Assembly (NCBI GenBank): GCA_963753585.1
Contig: CAVWCU010000001.1
Coordinates: 62,001-126,000 of the forward strand
Source of the DNA: VRUE01 sp963753585
Lineage (GTDB): Bacteria; Actinomycetota; Thermoleophilia; Solirubrobacterales; 70-9
DNA length: 64,000 nt
Reading direction: 5' to 3'
The position numbers and the translations under genes were made by a program. Below are positions 18,242 to 29,029 of the stretch, piece by piece. Positions within the stretch are counted from its first letter, which is position 1. Each line of letters starts with the position of its first letter. Below the pieces are notes generated by a model. The model was not told where the DNA came from and did no database searches. It was given only the letters and a program-made list of their open reading frames with translations.

Positions 18242-19720
18242 ATGGGCGAGACCGAAGAGCCGAAACTCTCCGACGTTCTCGCCGACAGGCGAGAGAAGCT
18301 GGAGCGCCTGAGGGAGGCGGGGATCGATCCGTTTCCCCCTGAGTTCGCCGAGCGTGAGGACATCGGTGAGGTCCGCGCCGCGCACGAGGGGCTGGCGCCG
18401 GGGATCGAGACCGAGTCGCGCCACCGGGTCGCGGGGCGGATCGTCGGCCGCCGCGGCCACGGCAAGGCCTGCTTTCTCGACCTCCGCGACGGCAGCGGCC
18501 AGATCCAGCTCCATGCCCGCGAGGACCTCCTCGGCGAGGAGCCGTACCGCCTGCTGGTCGACCTCGACCTCGGCGACATCGTCGGCGTCGAGGGCACGGC
18601 TCTGGCGACCAGGCGCGGCGGCGAGCTTTCGCTGGCGATCGACCGCTGGCGCCTGCTCGCCAAGAGTCTGCGGCCGCCCCCAGACAAGTTCCACGGCCTC
18701 GAGGACGTCGAGACCCGCTATCGCCATCGCGAGCTGGACCTGATCGCCAACGAGGAAAGCCGGCGCCTCTTCGCACTGCGCGCCCGCACCGTCAGCGAGA
18801 TCCGCCGCTGGCTCGACGAACGCGGTTTCGTCGAGGTCGAGACGCCGGTCCTGCAGCCGCTCTACGGCGGTGCCCTGGCGCGGCCGTTCACGACCCACCA
18901 CAATGCCCTCGATCGCGACTTCTACCTGCGGATCGCCACCGAGCTCTACCTCAAGCGGCTCGTGGTAGGCGGCATCGACCGCGTCTACGAGCTGGGCAAG
19001 GACTTCCGCAACGAGGGCGTCTCGCACAAGCACAACCCCGAGTTCACGATGCTCGAGTGGTACGAGGCCTGTGCGGACTACGCTGCCACCGCGCACAAGG
19101 TGGAGACGATGGTCGCCGAGGTGGCCGAGCGGGTGCTGGGAACGACCGAGGTGAAGCGCGGCGAGGTGACGATCGACTTCGCCCCGCCCTGGAAGCGGGT
19201 GACCCTGCGAGAGGCGATTCGCGAGCGCACCGGCATCGACATCCTCGAGCATCCGACCCGGGAGGCGCTGGCGGCGGCGATGGGAACCGAGGCAGAGCCG
19301 GACGAGGGCTGGGGCAAGCTGGTCGACGGGCTGCTCTCCAAGTCGGTCGAGCCGGAGCTGGTCCAGCCCACCTTCGTCCTCGACTATCCGGTCGAGCTCT
19401 CGCCCTTCGCCAAGTCCCATCGCTCCGAGGAGGGGCTGGTCGAGCGCTTCGAGGCCTTTGCCGGCGGGATGGAGATCGCCAACGGGTTCAGCGAGCTCAA
19501 CGACCCCGACGAGCAGCGCCGGCGCTTCGAGCAGCAAGCGGAGGAGCTGGCGCGCGGCGACGAGGAGGCCCAGCCCTACGACGAGGACTTCGTCACCGCG
19601 CTCGAACAGGGGATGCCGCCGACCGGAGGCGTCGGCATCGGGATCGACCGTCTGGTGATGCTGCTGACCGGCGCCCAGAGCGTCCGCGAGGTCGTTCTCT
19701 ACCCGGCGATGCGCAGTTGA
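18242..19720 (+). CDS. lysS: Lysyl-tRNA synthetase, class II
   Basis: This 492-residue enzyme has an N-terminal OB-fold anticodon-binding domain (RHRVAGRIVGRRGHGKACFL) and a class II catalytic core. Motif 1 is near VETPVLQPLYGGALARPF, motif 2 is RNEGVSHKHNPEFTMLEWYE, and motif 3 is GGVGIGIDRLVMLLTG. LSPFAKSHRSEEGLVERFEA and EIANGFSELNDPDEQRRRFE are typical of bacterial LysS. It should charge tRNA-Lys in the cytosol. Confidence 0.97.
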   Translation: MGETEEPKLSDVLADRREKLERLREAGIDPFPPEFAEREDIGEVRAAHEGLAPGIETESRHRVAGRIVGRRGHGKACFLDLRDGSGQIQLHAREDLLGEEPYRLLVDLDLGDIVGVEGTALATRRGGELSLAIDRWRLLAKSLRPPPDKFHGLEDVETRYRHRELDLIANEESRRLFALRARTVSEIRRWLDERGFVEVETPVLQPLYGGALARPFTTHHNALDRDFYLRIATELYLKRLVVGGIDRVYELGKDFRNEGVSHKHNPEFTMLEWYEACADYAATAHKVETMVAEVAERVLGTTEVKRGEVTIDFAPPWKRVTLREAIRERTGIDILEHPTREALAAAMGTEAEPDEGWGKLVDGLLSKSVEPELVQPTFVLDYPVELSPFAKSHRSEEGLVERFEAFAGGMEIANGFSELNDPDEQRRRFEQQAEELARGDEEAQPYDEDFVTALEQGMPPTGGVGIGIDRLVMLLTGAQSVREVVLYPAMRS

Positions 19721-19874
19721 ACCGACCAAAAGGCCGCTCTGAGCGAAATTTTGCGTCCCGGGGCCGGTTGGACGCTCTCGGTATCGTTAATGGGCACATG
19801 GGCGCCTCCCGATAACCGAAGGGCGTCTGCCGATACTTACTCAGCGCAGTTGCGTTGAGTGGATAGAGAGACTT
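19721..19874. promoter_or_regulatory. clpC upstream region
   Basis: These 154 nt separate lysS and clpC. They hold short inverted motifs (GGTATCG/CGATAACC-like) but no recognisable CIRCE, HAIR or CtsR operator. I cannot place a promoter. Confidence 0.3.
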
Positions 19875-22475
<2,601 letters not shown>

Positions 22476-22485
22476 CCATAGTCTG

Positions 22486-22596
22486 CGGCGCGCGGGTCCT
22501 GTCGCGGCGGCCCTCCCCCATGTGCTCGGGCGCGCCGCGCCCTCCGCTATGGGGGACCCCCGCCACCGCGCCACCCGCGCGAGCTGCGGCTTATGG
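22486..22596. repeat. Imperfect nested palindrome between clpC and the oxidoreductase
   Basis: TCCCCCAT (22514-22521) pairs with ATGGGGGA (22549-22556) around a GGGCGCG-C-CGCGCCC hairpin (22528-22542). Outside it CGCGGGT/ACCCGCG and CCATA/TATGG also pair, with interruptions. It resembles the other nested palindromes but has diverged arms. Its right end contains the TATGGT hexamer of the next gene. Confidence 0.5.
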
Positions 22597-22604
22597 TTCA
22601 CGGC

Positions 22605-23735
22605 ATGCGTGAGCCTGGGCGTGCTGCCATAGGAACCTGGAGTGGGGGCCGGTACTTGCGCTTCGGCGAAGCCGTTGCCGAGGAGCGGCTCGAAGGACTT
22701 CTGCGCCCTGGCGCTGGCATTGACACGCTGCTGACGGCGGATACCTATGGCCAGGGCGAGGCGGACTCGTTGCTGGGGCGGGCGTTGGCGGGGGTGCCGC
22801 GAGAGGACTACTGCCTGGTTGGGGCGGTTGGCCATGACTTCTATGAGGGAGAGCGGGATGGGCCTCGGGGGTTTCCGCGCTTTACGGATCCGCGGCTGCG
22901 GGGGGAGGGGGAGTACGCGGAGTACCTGAGGATGGCTGCGGAGCGGAGCCTCGAGCGGATCGGTGTTAGCTCCTTCGACCTGCTTCTGCTCCACAACCCG
23001 GACCGGATCGGCTATTCCAGCGAGGCGGTCTGGGACGGGATGGAGGCGTTGCGCGAGGCTGGGCTGACCTCGCAGATCGGGGTTGCGCCTGGGCCTGCGA
23101 ACGGGTTCACACTCGACCTGATCGCTTGCCTGGAGCGCTTCGGCGAGCGGATCGATTGGGCGATGATCATCCTTAATCCGTTCGAGCCCTGGCCGGGTGA
23201 GCTCTGTCTCGACGCGGCACAGCGGCACGGGGTCAAGGTGATCACCCGCGTCGTCGACTACGGCGGCCTCTTCTGGGGCGACCTGCGACCGGGAATGGAG
23301 CTGGCCAAGGGCGACCACCGCGCGTTTCGTCCCGAGGGCTGGATCGAGGCCGGGCTGGAGAAGCTCGGCCGGCTGGCGCCGGTTCGAGAGCGCACCGGCC
23401 TCAGCCCGATGCACCTCGCCTGCCAGTGGAACCTCGCCCACCCGGCCGTGGAGTGCGTGGTGCCGACGTTGATCCAGGAGGCCGGGGCCGGCGCCCGCCC
23501 GATCGAGGAGAAGCGGGCAGAGCTGGCGGCGGTGCCTGCCGAGCAGCGCCTCGACGGCGACGACGTCGCCGCGATACGCGCGATCGGCGACAACACGGGA
23601 TGCATGGTGCTGAAGGGTGCCAATCCGCAGCACGAGGGCGAGGAGCGCCCCGATCGCTGGTCGCTCAGCGACGAGCTGGTCGAAGTTGGGGGGCGCTGGG
23701 GTATCGACCCCGATCGCGACCTCCTCGCCACATAG
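22605..23735 (+). CDS. Aldo/keto reductase family oxidoreductase
   Basis: This 376-residue protein has the AKR barrel: GEADSLLGRALAGVPREDYC, then SLERIGVSSFDLLLLHNPDR (the conserved 'xGxxYIDLxxxHxxD' region), GMEALREAGLTSQIGVAPG, and HLACQWNLAHPAVECVVPTL near the NADPH-binding end. TADTYGQGEADSLLG supplies a catalytic Tyr candidate. The substrate is unknown. I chose ATG 22605 over 22593 because TATGGT (22592-22597) would overlap the earlier start and lies 7 nt before this one. It stands, with the MFS gene, where radA lies in related gene orders. Confidence 0.8.
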   Translation: MREPGRAAIGTWSGGRYLRFGEAVAEERLEGLLRPGAGIDTLLTADTYGQGEADSLLGRALAGVPREDYCLVGAVGHDFYEGERDGPRGFPRFTDPRLRGEGEYAEYLRMAAERSLERIGVSSFDLLLLHNPDRIGYSSEAVWDGMEALREAGLTSQIGVAPGPANGFTLDLIACLERFGERIDWAMIILNPFEPWPGELCLDAAQRHGVKVITRVVDYGGLFWGDLRPGMELAKGDHRAFRPEGWIEAGLEKLGRLAPVRERTGLSPMHLACQWNLAHPAVECVVPTLIQEAGAGARPIEEKRAELAAVPAEQRLDGDDVAAIRAIGDNTGCMVLKGANPQHEGEERPDRWSLSDELVEVGGRWGIDPDRDLLAT

Positions 23736-23745
23736 CCTGCGCCCG

Positions 23746-25176
23746 ATGGATCGCAAGTGGTGGACCCTGATCGGGGCCTGCTCGGGCCTTTTCATCTTGA
23801 TGCTCGACTCGACCGTCGTCGCCCTCGCCCTGCCCAGCATCAGGCACGACATCGGGGCGAGTGCCGAGGGCCTGCAGTGGGCGATGAACGGCTACCTGTT
23901 GGCGATCACGATCCTGGTCGTCACGGCTGGGCGGCTGGGCGACATGTTCGGTCGCAAGCGGCTGTTCCTCGCCGGCATGGCTGTCTTTGCCCTCGGTTCG
24001 GTGCTCTCCGCCAGCGCCGGCGACCAGCAGATGCTGATCGCGGGCCGGGTGCTGCAGGGCATCGGTGCGGCACCGATGCTTCCCCTCTCGCTGGCGATTG
24101 TCTGCAATGCCTTTCCGGCCGGCAAGCAGGCTCGCGCGCTGGGCATCTGGGCGGCGATCTCGGCCCTGGCGCTGGCGATCGGGCCGCTTGTCGGCGGGCT
24201 CCTGGTCGAAATCGATTGGCGGGCGATCTTCTGGATCAACCTGCCGATCGCTGCCATTGGGATCGCGATCATGGCCCTGGCCGCGCCCGAGTCCACCGAC
24301 CCCGGCTCGGGACGCCACGTCGACGTCCCCGGCCTGCTCGCGCTCAGCCTCGGCCTCACCGCGACGATCCTGGCGCTGATCCAGAGCCAGGTGTGGAGCG
24401 GCGAGACGACGGCTGCGCTCGCGCTCGGCGGCCTGGCGGCGCTCTGGGCCTTCTGGCGGATCGAGCACCGCTCGCGCGAGCCGATCGTCGACTTCGCTCT
24501 GTTTCGCAACCGGCCCTATTTCGGTGCCTGCGCGGCGGCCTTCACCCTGGTTGGCTCCTACTGGGCCGTGATGTTCTTCCAGCCGCAATACCTCCAGGAC
24601 GTACGCGGCCACTCGGCTGTGTTGAGCGGCCTGATGATCATGCCGATCACGGCGCCGATGGTCGTCATCTCGCCCCTCTGCGGACGCCTGATCGTCCGCT
24701 TCGGCGCTCGCGGCCTGATGACGGCGGGAATGTCCTGTGGGGTTGCCGGGCTGCTCGTGCTGACCCGTCTGGAGGCCTCCAGCTCATATGGCCTGCTGCT
24801 CGCCGGCTACCTGCTGTTCGGGATCGCCTTGGGCCTCGTCTACGCGCCGATGTCGACCGCCGCGATGGCCGCGATGCCGGCTGAGAAGGTCGGCATCGCC
24901 TCCGGCGTGCTGGCGATGGACCGCGTGATGGCCGGCACGATCGCCCTCGCCGCCGCCGGGGCTGTTTTCCACGCCCTGCACGGGGGAGGCGATTCGTTTG
25001 CCACCGCGGTGGCCGGCTCGACCTGGGTCTCGGTCGCCCTCTGCGCCCTCGGAACCGTCCTGACCTGGAAGTTCGTTCGCGATCCCGGTGCGCCCGGTCC
25101 CGACCCTGCCGTGGCAGGCGAACCGCAGGGCGATGACCTCCAGCACCACCGCCATCACCGTCGTTTCCACCTCTGA
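23746..25176 (+). CDS. MFS drug:H+ antiporter (DHA2/EmrB-QacA type)
   Basis: This 476-residue, roughly 14-helix major facilitator exports small molecules with proton exchange. Helix 1 carries SGLFILMLDSTVVALALPSI (motif D1-like), followed by LQWAMNGYLLAITILVVTAG and motif A GRLGDMFGRKRLFLAGM. AGRVLQGIGAAPMLPLSLAI and GIWAAISALALAIGPLVGG (motif C) mark the DHA2 class. The tail is His-rich (LQHHRHHRRFHL). TAGCCT (23733-23738) lies 7 nt before the ATG. No regulator is adjacent. Confidence 0.93.
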   Translation: MDRKWWTLIGACSGLFILMLDSTVVALALPSIRHDIGASAEGLQWAMNGYLLAITILVVTAGRLGDMFGRKRLFLAGMAVFALGSVLSASAGDQQMLIAGRVLQGIGAAPMLPLSLAIVCNAFPAGKQARALGIWAAISALALAIGPLVGGLLVEIDWRAIFWINLPIAAIGIAIMALAAPESTDPGSGRHVDVPGLLALSLGLTATILALIQSQVWSGETTAALALGGLAALWAFWRIEHRSREPIVDFALFRNRPYFGACAAAFTLVGSYWAVMFFQPQYLQDVRGHSAVLSGLMIMPITAPMVVISPLCGRLIVRFGARGLMTAGMSCGVAGLLVLTRLEASSSYGLLLAGYLLFGIALGLVYAPMSTAAMAAMPAEKVGIASGVLAMDRVMAGTIALAAAGAVFHALHGGGDSFATAVAGSTWVSVALCALGTVLTWKFVRDPGAPGPDPAVAGEPQGDDLQHHRHHRRFHL

Positions 25177-25290
25177 TCGCGGGACTTGCGGCCTTGGGTG
25201 ACGAGGTTCCTTGACAACGACCATCCCGACCTGTCCACTTGGATTTGCCCAGTCCGCATTCCAAAGCGGTTTTTGCCATCCTAGAAGGCG

Positions 25291-26403
25291 ATGTCAGCGC
25301 TTCCTGGGGATGAGCTTCATGAGTTGTCCGAACGCCAAGATCCCCGTCTACTGAGAGCTCTCGACGTGGTCGCGCCGGGCGGTGCCCTGCGCGAGGGGCT
25401 CGACAACATCGTCCACTCCCGCACCGGCGGCCTGATCGTCGTCGGCGACCCGGGCGACATCTCCCACCTGCTCTCCGGAGGGATCAAGCTCGACATCGAC
25501 TACACGCCGGCGATGCTGTACCAGGTGGCGAAGATGGACGGCGCCATCGTGCTCAACGCCGAGGCGACGAAGATCGTCTGGGCCAACGTCCAGCTGATGC
25601 CCGACCCGACGATCCTCTCGGCCGAGACCGGCACCCGCCACCGCACGGCCGAGCGCGTCTCCAAACAGACCGAGGCGCTGGTCATCGCCATCTCCCAGCG
25701 CCGCGACGTCGTCTCCCTCTACGTCGAGGGGACGAAGTACATCCTGCAGGACATCCCCGCGGTGTTGGCCAAGGCGAACCAGGGCCTGGCGACCCTCGAC
25801 AAGTACCGCGCCCGGCTCGACCAGGTCTCCAATCGGCTCACCGTGCTCGAGTTCGAGGGTGGCGGGGTGCTCTACGACGCGCTCGCCGTCCTCCAACGCG
25901 CCGAGCTGGTGACCCGGATGGCGGTCGAGGTCGAGCGCTACATCGTCGAGCTCGGCACCGAGGGCCGCCTGATCGAGATGCAGCTGGAGGAGACGATGGT
26001 TGGCGTCGCTGCCGACAAGTCGTCCCTGATCCGCGACTACAGCGTCGAAGACTCCGAGGAGAACCTGGCGACGGTGCTGCAATCGCTGGCGCGGTTGCCG
26101 CACCAGGACGTGCTCGACTTCGGCCGCCTCGCCGAGCTGCTCGGCTACGACCGCAAGCTGAACACCCTCGACTTCCCGGTCGCCCCACGGGGCTACCGCG
26201 TGCTCGGCCGCGTGCCGCGCATCCCCAAGCTTGTCGTCCAGAAGATCATCCACGAGCTGGGTGGGCTGGAGGAGGTCCTGGCTGCCTCCGACGCCGACCT
26301 GGAGGCCGTCGAGGACGTTGGTCCGACTAGGGCAAAGGACATCCGCGAGGGTCTGCGCAGGCTTCAGGAGGTCGACATGGTTGACCGGTATCTACAGAGC
26401 TAG
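25291..26403 (+). CDS. disA: DNA integrity scanning protein DisA, diadenylate cyclase
   Basis: DisA scans DNA for branched structures and makes cyclic di-AMP from two ATP. The DAC domain has the MDGAIVL motif near residue 82 and TGTRHRTAERVSKQTEALVI near 115, both catalytic. A helical spine follows, then a C-terminal HhH DNA-binding domain (LGGLEEVLAASDADLEAVED, VGPTRAKDIREGLRRL). Length 370 is normal. CATCCT (25277-25282) sits 8 nt before the ATG. The usual partner radA is not next to it. No known c-di-AMP target was recognised in the window. Confidence 0.97.
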   Translation: MSALPGDELHELSERQDPRLLRALDVVAPGGALREGLDNIVHSRTGGLIVVGDPGDISHLLSGGIKLDIDYTPAMLYQVAKMDGAIVLNAEATKIVWANVQLMPDPTILSAETGTRHRTAERVSKQTEALVIAISQRRDVVSLYVEGTKYILQDIPAVLAKANQGLATLDKYRARLDQVSNRLTVLEFEGGGVLYDALAVLQRAELVTRMAVEVERYIVELGTEGRLIEMQLEETMVGVAADKSSLIRDYSVEDSEENLATVLQSLARLPHQDVLDFGRLAELLGYDRKLNTLDFPVAPRGYRVLGRVPRIPKLVVQKIIHELGGLEEVLAASDADLEAVEDVGPTRAKDIREGLRRLQEVDMVDRYLQS

Positions 26404-26565
26404 ATGGCTGACTCAAATTTGACGCACCCACGGATGACACGCCCGGCACGGCGCTGGACACCACCCACGGCCTCGCGCGTAGCGTTGCTACGCGCAGCGG
26501 CCGCGTGCGGCACCCAGCTTGGCCTGGCGCGTCCCCGCAGGCACGTCAAATTTGAGTCAGCCATC
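26403..26565. repeat. 163-bp nested palindrome between disA and carD
   Basis: Perfect 22-bp outer arms (26403-26424, beginning GATGGCTGACTCAAATTT, and 26544-26565) enclose GC-rich DNA. At its centre is the hairpin GCGCGTAGC-GTT-GCTACGCGC (26475-26495). Downstream of the inner hairpin is CTTGGCCTGGCGC, matching CTTGGTCCGGCGC in the 43 and 57 kb elements. The last base of the disA stop codon is the first base of the left arm. It has no transposase and no obvious target duplication. Confidence 0.8.
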
Positions 26566-26630
26566 AGACGGCGAATCGACGCCGTCGAGAAAGAAAGGAG
26601 CACCCGATTTCTGAGCTAGCTGAGGAGGCC

Positions 26631-27173
26631 ATGGAGGTGGGCTTCGAGTCGGACGTCCCTTACGTCTGCGACTTCGAAGAGGGGGACAAGGTCGTCTATC
26701 CCCACCACGGCGCTGGCCTGGTACTGAAGAAAGAGTCTCGTGAGCTGATGGGGGAGGAGCGGGACTACCTGACGATCAAGATCCTCCACAACGAACTCAC
26801 GGTGATGGTCCCCTGCGAGAACGCCGGTGTTGCCGGCCTTCGGCGGGTCATCGACGAGGTGGAAATCAAGAAGGTCACGGACGTCCTCACCGATGAGGTG
26901 TCTGACATGCCGAAGAACTGGAACCGGCGCTTCAAGTACAACCGCGAGAAGATCAAGACCGGCGACGTGTTCGAGTTGGCCGAGGTCGTCCGCAACCTCG
27001 CGATCCGCGAGATGGAAAAGGGCCTCTCCACCGGCGAGAAGCAGATGTACACGCGGGCGAAGAAGATCCTCGCCTCGGAGTTCATGTACGCGCTCGACAA
27101 GGACGAGGAGGGCGCGGAGGAGTACCTCGACGGCCTGCTGGAGGAGCGCTTCGCCGCCACGGCGACCGCGTAG
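26631..27173 (+). CDS. carD: CarD-family transcription regulator
   Basis: CarD binds the RNA polymerase beta subunit and stabilises open promoter complexes. The N-terminal RNAP-interaction domain (FEEGDKVVYPHHGAGLVLKK, then RDYLTIKILHNELTVMVPCE) is followed by the helical DNA-binding domain (NWNRRFKYNREKIKTGD, LSTGEKQMYTRAKKILASEF). Its 180 residues are slightly more than usual because of an acidic C-terminal tail. The ribosome site GAGGAGG precedes the ATG. Confidence 0.95.
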   Translation: MEVGFESDVPYVCDFEEGDKVVYPHHGAGLVLKKESRELMGEERDYLTIKILHNELTVMVPCENAGVAGLRRVIDEVEIKKVTDVLTDEVSDMPKNWNRRFKYNREKIKTGDVFELAEVVRNLAIREMEKGLSTGEKQMYTRAKKILASEFMYALDKDEEGAEEYLDGLLEERFAATATA

Positions 27174-27183
27174 CGCAGGTAGC

Positions 27184-27891
27184 GTCACCGCGGTCCTCGC
27201 GGCCGCCGGCTCCGGGCGCAGGCTCGGAGCCGGCGGCCCGAAGGCCTTCGTGCCGCTGGCCGGGAGGCCGATGGTCGAGTGGTCGATCGCGGCTTGCCGC
27301 GAGGCCGTCTCGGTGCGCTCGATCGTGGTCGCCTGCCCACCCGGGCATGTGCACGACCTGTCGGGGGGCGACGTGGGTGTGGTCGACGGCGGCGCGACGC
27401 GCGCCGAATCGGTCTCGAACGCCCTCGCCGTGGTCGGCACCGAGCTTGTCGCGATCCACGACGCCGCGAGGCCGCTGGTCACGCCCCGGCTGATCGAGGA
27501 CGTGGTCGCGACCCTCCTCGACGACCCCGAAGCCGCTGGCGCAATCGCCGCGACCCCGGTCGCCGACACGGTCAAGCAGGCCGATCCCGTGACGAAACGC
27601 CGATTTCCCACCCCTGACATGGAAAATCGGCGTTTGGTCGTCGAATCGACCCTGGATCGCGAGCGGTTGTGGGCGGCGCAGACGCCCCAGGTCTTCAGGG
27701 TCGAGGCGCTGCGGGCGGCGCTTGTCGGCGATCCTGAGCAGGTCGCGGCCGCGACCGACGAGGCGATGCTGGTCGAGGCGGCCGGAGGAGAGGTTCTGAT
27801 CCATCCGTCGTCGCCCGAGAACCTCAAGGTGACGACGCCGCTCGACCTGCGGCTGGCGGAGCAGCTCCTAGCGGAGCGCTCAGCTCAGTAG
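27184..27891 (+). CDS. ispD: 2-C-methyl-D-erythritol 4-phosphate cytidylyltransferase (start unclear)
   Basis: IspD makes CDP-methylerythritol in the non-mevalonate isoprenoid pathway. VTAVLAAAGSGRRLGAGGPK is the CTP-binding loop, AIHDAARPLVTPRLI the metal and substrate site, and LWAAQTPQVFRVEALRAAL and ATDEAMLVEAAG complete the family pattern. No ATG, GTG or TTG exists in frame between about 26890 and the conserved N-terminus, so the annotated start (GTC at 27184) is only where homology begins. A short inserted segment (VTKRRFPTPDMENRR) is encoded by an inverted repeat. It directly follows carD. Confidence 0.88.
   Translation, partial: VTAVLAAAGSGRRLGAGGPKAFVPLAGRPMVEWSIAACREAVSVRSIVVACPPGHVHDLSGGDVGVVDGGATRAESVSNALAVVGTELVAIHDAARPLVTPRLIEDVVATLLDDPEAAGAIAATPVADTVKQADPVTKRRFPTPDMENRRLVVESTLDRERLWAAQTPQVFRVEALRAALVGDPEQVAAATDEAMLVEAAGGEVLIHPSSPENLKVTTPLDLRLAEQLLAERSAQ
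27595..27635. repeat. Inverted repeat inside ispD
   Basis: AAACGCCGATTT (27595-27606) and AAATCGGCGTTT (27624-27635) are a perfect 12-bp stem around 17 nt. The repeat is in frame and lies in a loop where IspD proteins normally have only a few residues. Confidence 0.6.
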
Positions 27892-28041
27892 GACCCAGAC
27901 GAGCGCGGCGGCGAAGCAGAGTTGCCCGACCGCCAGGGCGACGCCGAGGCTGGCGGCGCCGAGCGCCCCGGCGATCGCCGCCCCGCCGAAAAAAGCGCCG
28001 GCGAGGATGCCGAGCTGGCCCGCGGCGCGACGCTCAGGCAC
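27880..28041 (-). CDS. Small membrane protein coupled to the DUF389 gene
   Basis: This 53-residue protein of unknown function is mostly hydrophobic (LGILAGAFFGGAAIAGALGA, then VALAVGQLCFAAALVWVLLS), giving two membrane helices. Its GTG start overlaps the stop of the DUF389 gene in GTGCCTGA, which argues for translational coupling and a functional link. Its end overlaps the convergent end of ispD by 12 nt. It is too short to have been recognised by size alone. Confidence 0.65.
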   Translation of the reverse strand: MPERRAAGQLGILAGAFFGGAAIAGALGAASLGVALAVGQLCFAAALVWVLLS

Positions 28042-28984
28042 GTCCGACCTCTGCAATGTGGCGCCGCCTGCGCCGCTCGAAGAGCGCTCTCTGTACGGAC
28101 AGTGTGGTGACGCCGGCGAGGACGATCGCGGTCAGGTTGACGCTGAGCTGCAGCATCGCGCCCCGCCAGTCCCCCCAGTTGCCGAGCGCCGCCGCCACGC
28201 CGATGTTCGCCGCGGCGGGAATTGTCGTCACCGAGATCAGCACCCCGACCAGTGCGCCCGACTTGGCGGAGGTGAGCGAGAGCATGCCGGCGGCGCCGGC
28301 GAAGGCGGCGACGATGAAGGAGAAGGTGTCTGGCTCGGCGATGAACTGGGTCAGCGGGTTGTCGATGCTCTTGAAGCCGGAGTCGACCAAGCCGACGGAG
28401 ACGCAGAAGAGCGTGAAGAGGAAGGCGGCGGTGATGCCAACCGGGAAGCCGACAGCGAGCGCGGCCAGCGAGCGCACGGCGACGCCGCGACGTCGCTCGA
28501 CCGCCGCCACGCAGAGCCCGGCCAGGGGCCCGAACTCGGGCCCGACGACCATCGCGCCGATGATCAGGATCGGCGAGCCGGTGAAGATGCCGACCGAGGC
28601 GATCAGGCAGGCAAGGACCATGAAGAAGAGGAAGTTGCCGCCGAGCTCGGTGGTCTCCGAGGTGCGAGCCTCGACCTCCTCCCAGACGACGGCGTCCGAG
28701 GGCATCCCGCGGGCCGCCTTCTCGGCTCGGTCGGCGGCGTCGGAGAGCTGGGAGTCGATCTGCTCGAGCGCGATCGAGCCGTCGCGCGCCACGCCCAGCT
28801 CCTTCAGGTCCTCGATCAGGACACTTGCTTCCTCGCGGGCGATGTCACAGAGGACCACGTCGCCGCGGGGCTGGCGGGCGGCGCCGGGCAGAAAGACCAG
28901 GTTGGAGGTCGACGGCGCCGCTTCGAGCAGGTCGAGGACCTTCTGGCAGCGGTCTTCGGGGACGACGATCCGCAGGTGGACCAT
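28034..28984 (-). CDS. DUF389 (TIGR00341-type) membrane protein
   Basis: This 316-residue protein has an ACT-like soluble N-terminus (VHLRIVVPEDRCQKVLDLLE) and six or more membrane segments: FLFFMVLACLIASVGIFTGS, ILIIGAMVVGPEFGPLAGLC, SLAALAVGFPVGITAAFLFT, and AAFAGAAGMLSLTSAKSGAL with ISVTTIPAAANIGVAAALG. The GAMVVGPEFGPL motif marks the family, whose role is unknown. The promoter hexamer TACGCT (complement of 28991-28996) is 6 nt before the ATG. Confidence 0.9.
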   Translation of the reverse strand: MVHLRIVVPEDRCQKVLDLLEAAPSTSNLVFLPGAARQPRGDVVLCDIAREEASVLIEDLKELGVARDGSIALEQIDSQLSDAADRAEKAARGMPSDAVVWEEVEARTSETTELGGNFLFFMVLACLIASVGIFTGSPILIIGAMVVGPEFGPLAGLCVAAVERRRGVAVRSLAALAVGFPVGITAAFLFTLFCVSVGLVDSGFKSIDNPLTQFIAEPDTFSFIVAAFAGAAGMLSLTSAKSGALVGVLISVTTIPAAANIGVAAALGNWGDWRGAMLQLSVNLTAIVLAGVTTLSVQRALFERRRRRHIAEVGRA

Positions 28985-29029
28985 GGCGTCAGCGTATCCG
29001 CGCCCCGGGTCGCCTACTCTGCGCGTCCG

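Noticed and set aside
26403..26565. Insertion sequence or MITE of a known transposase family
   Set aside because: It has terminal inverted repeats, but no transposase, no recognisable IS termini and no flanking direct duplication could be seen; it is listed as a repeat only.
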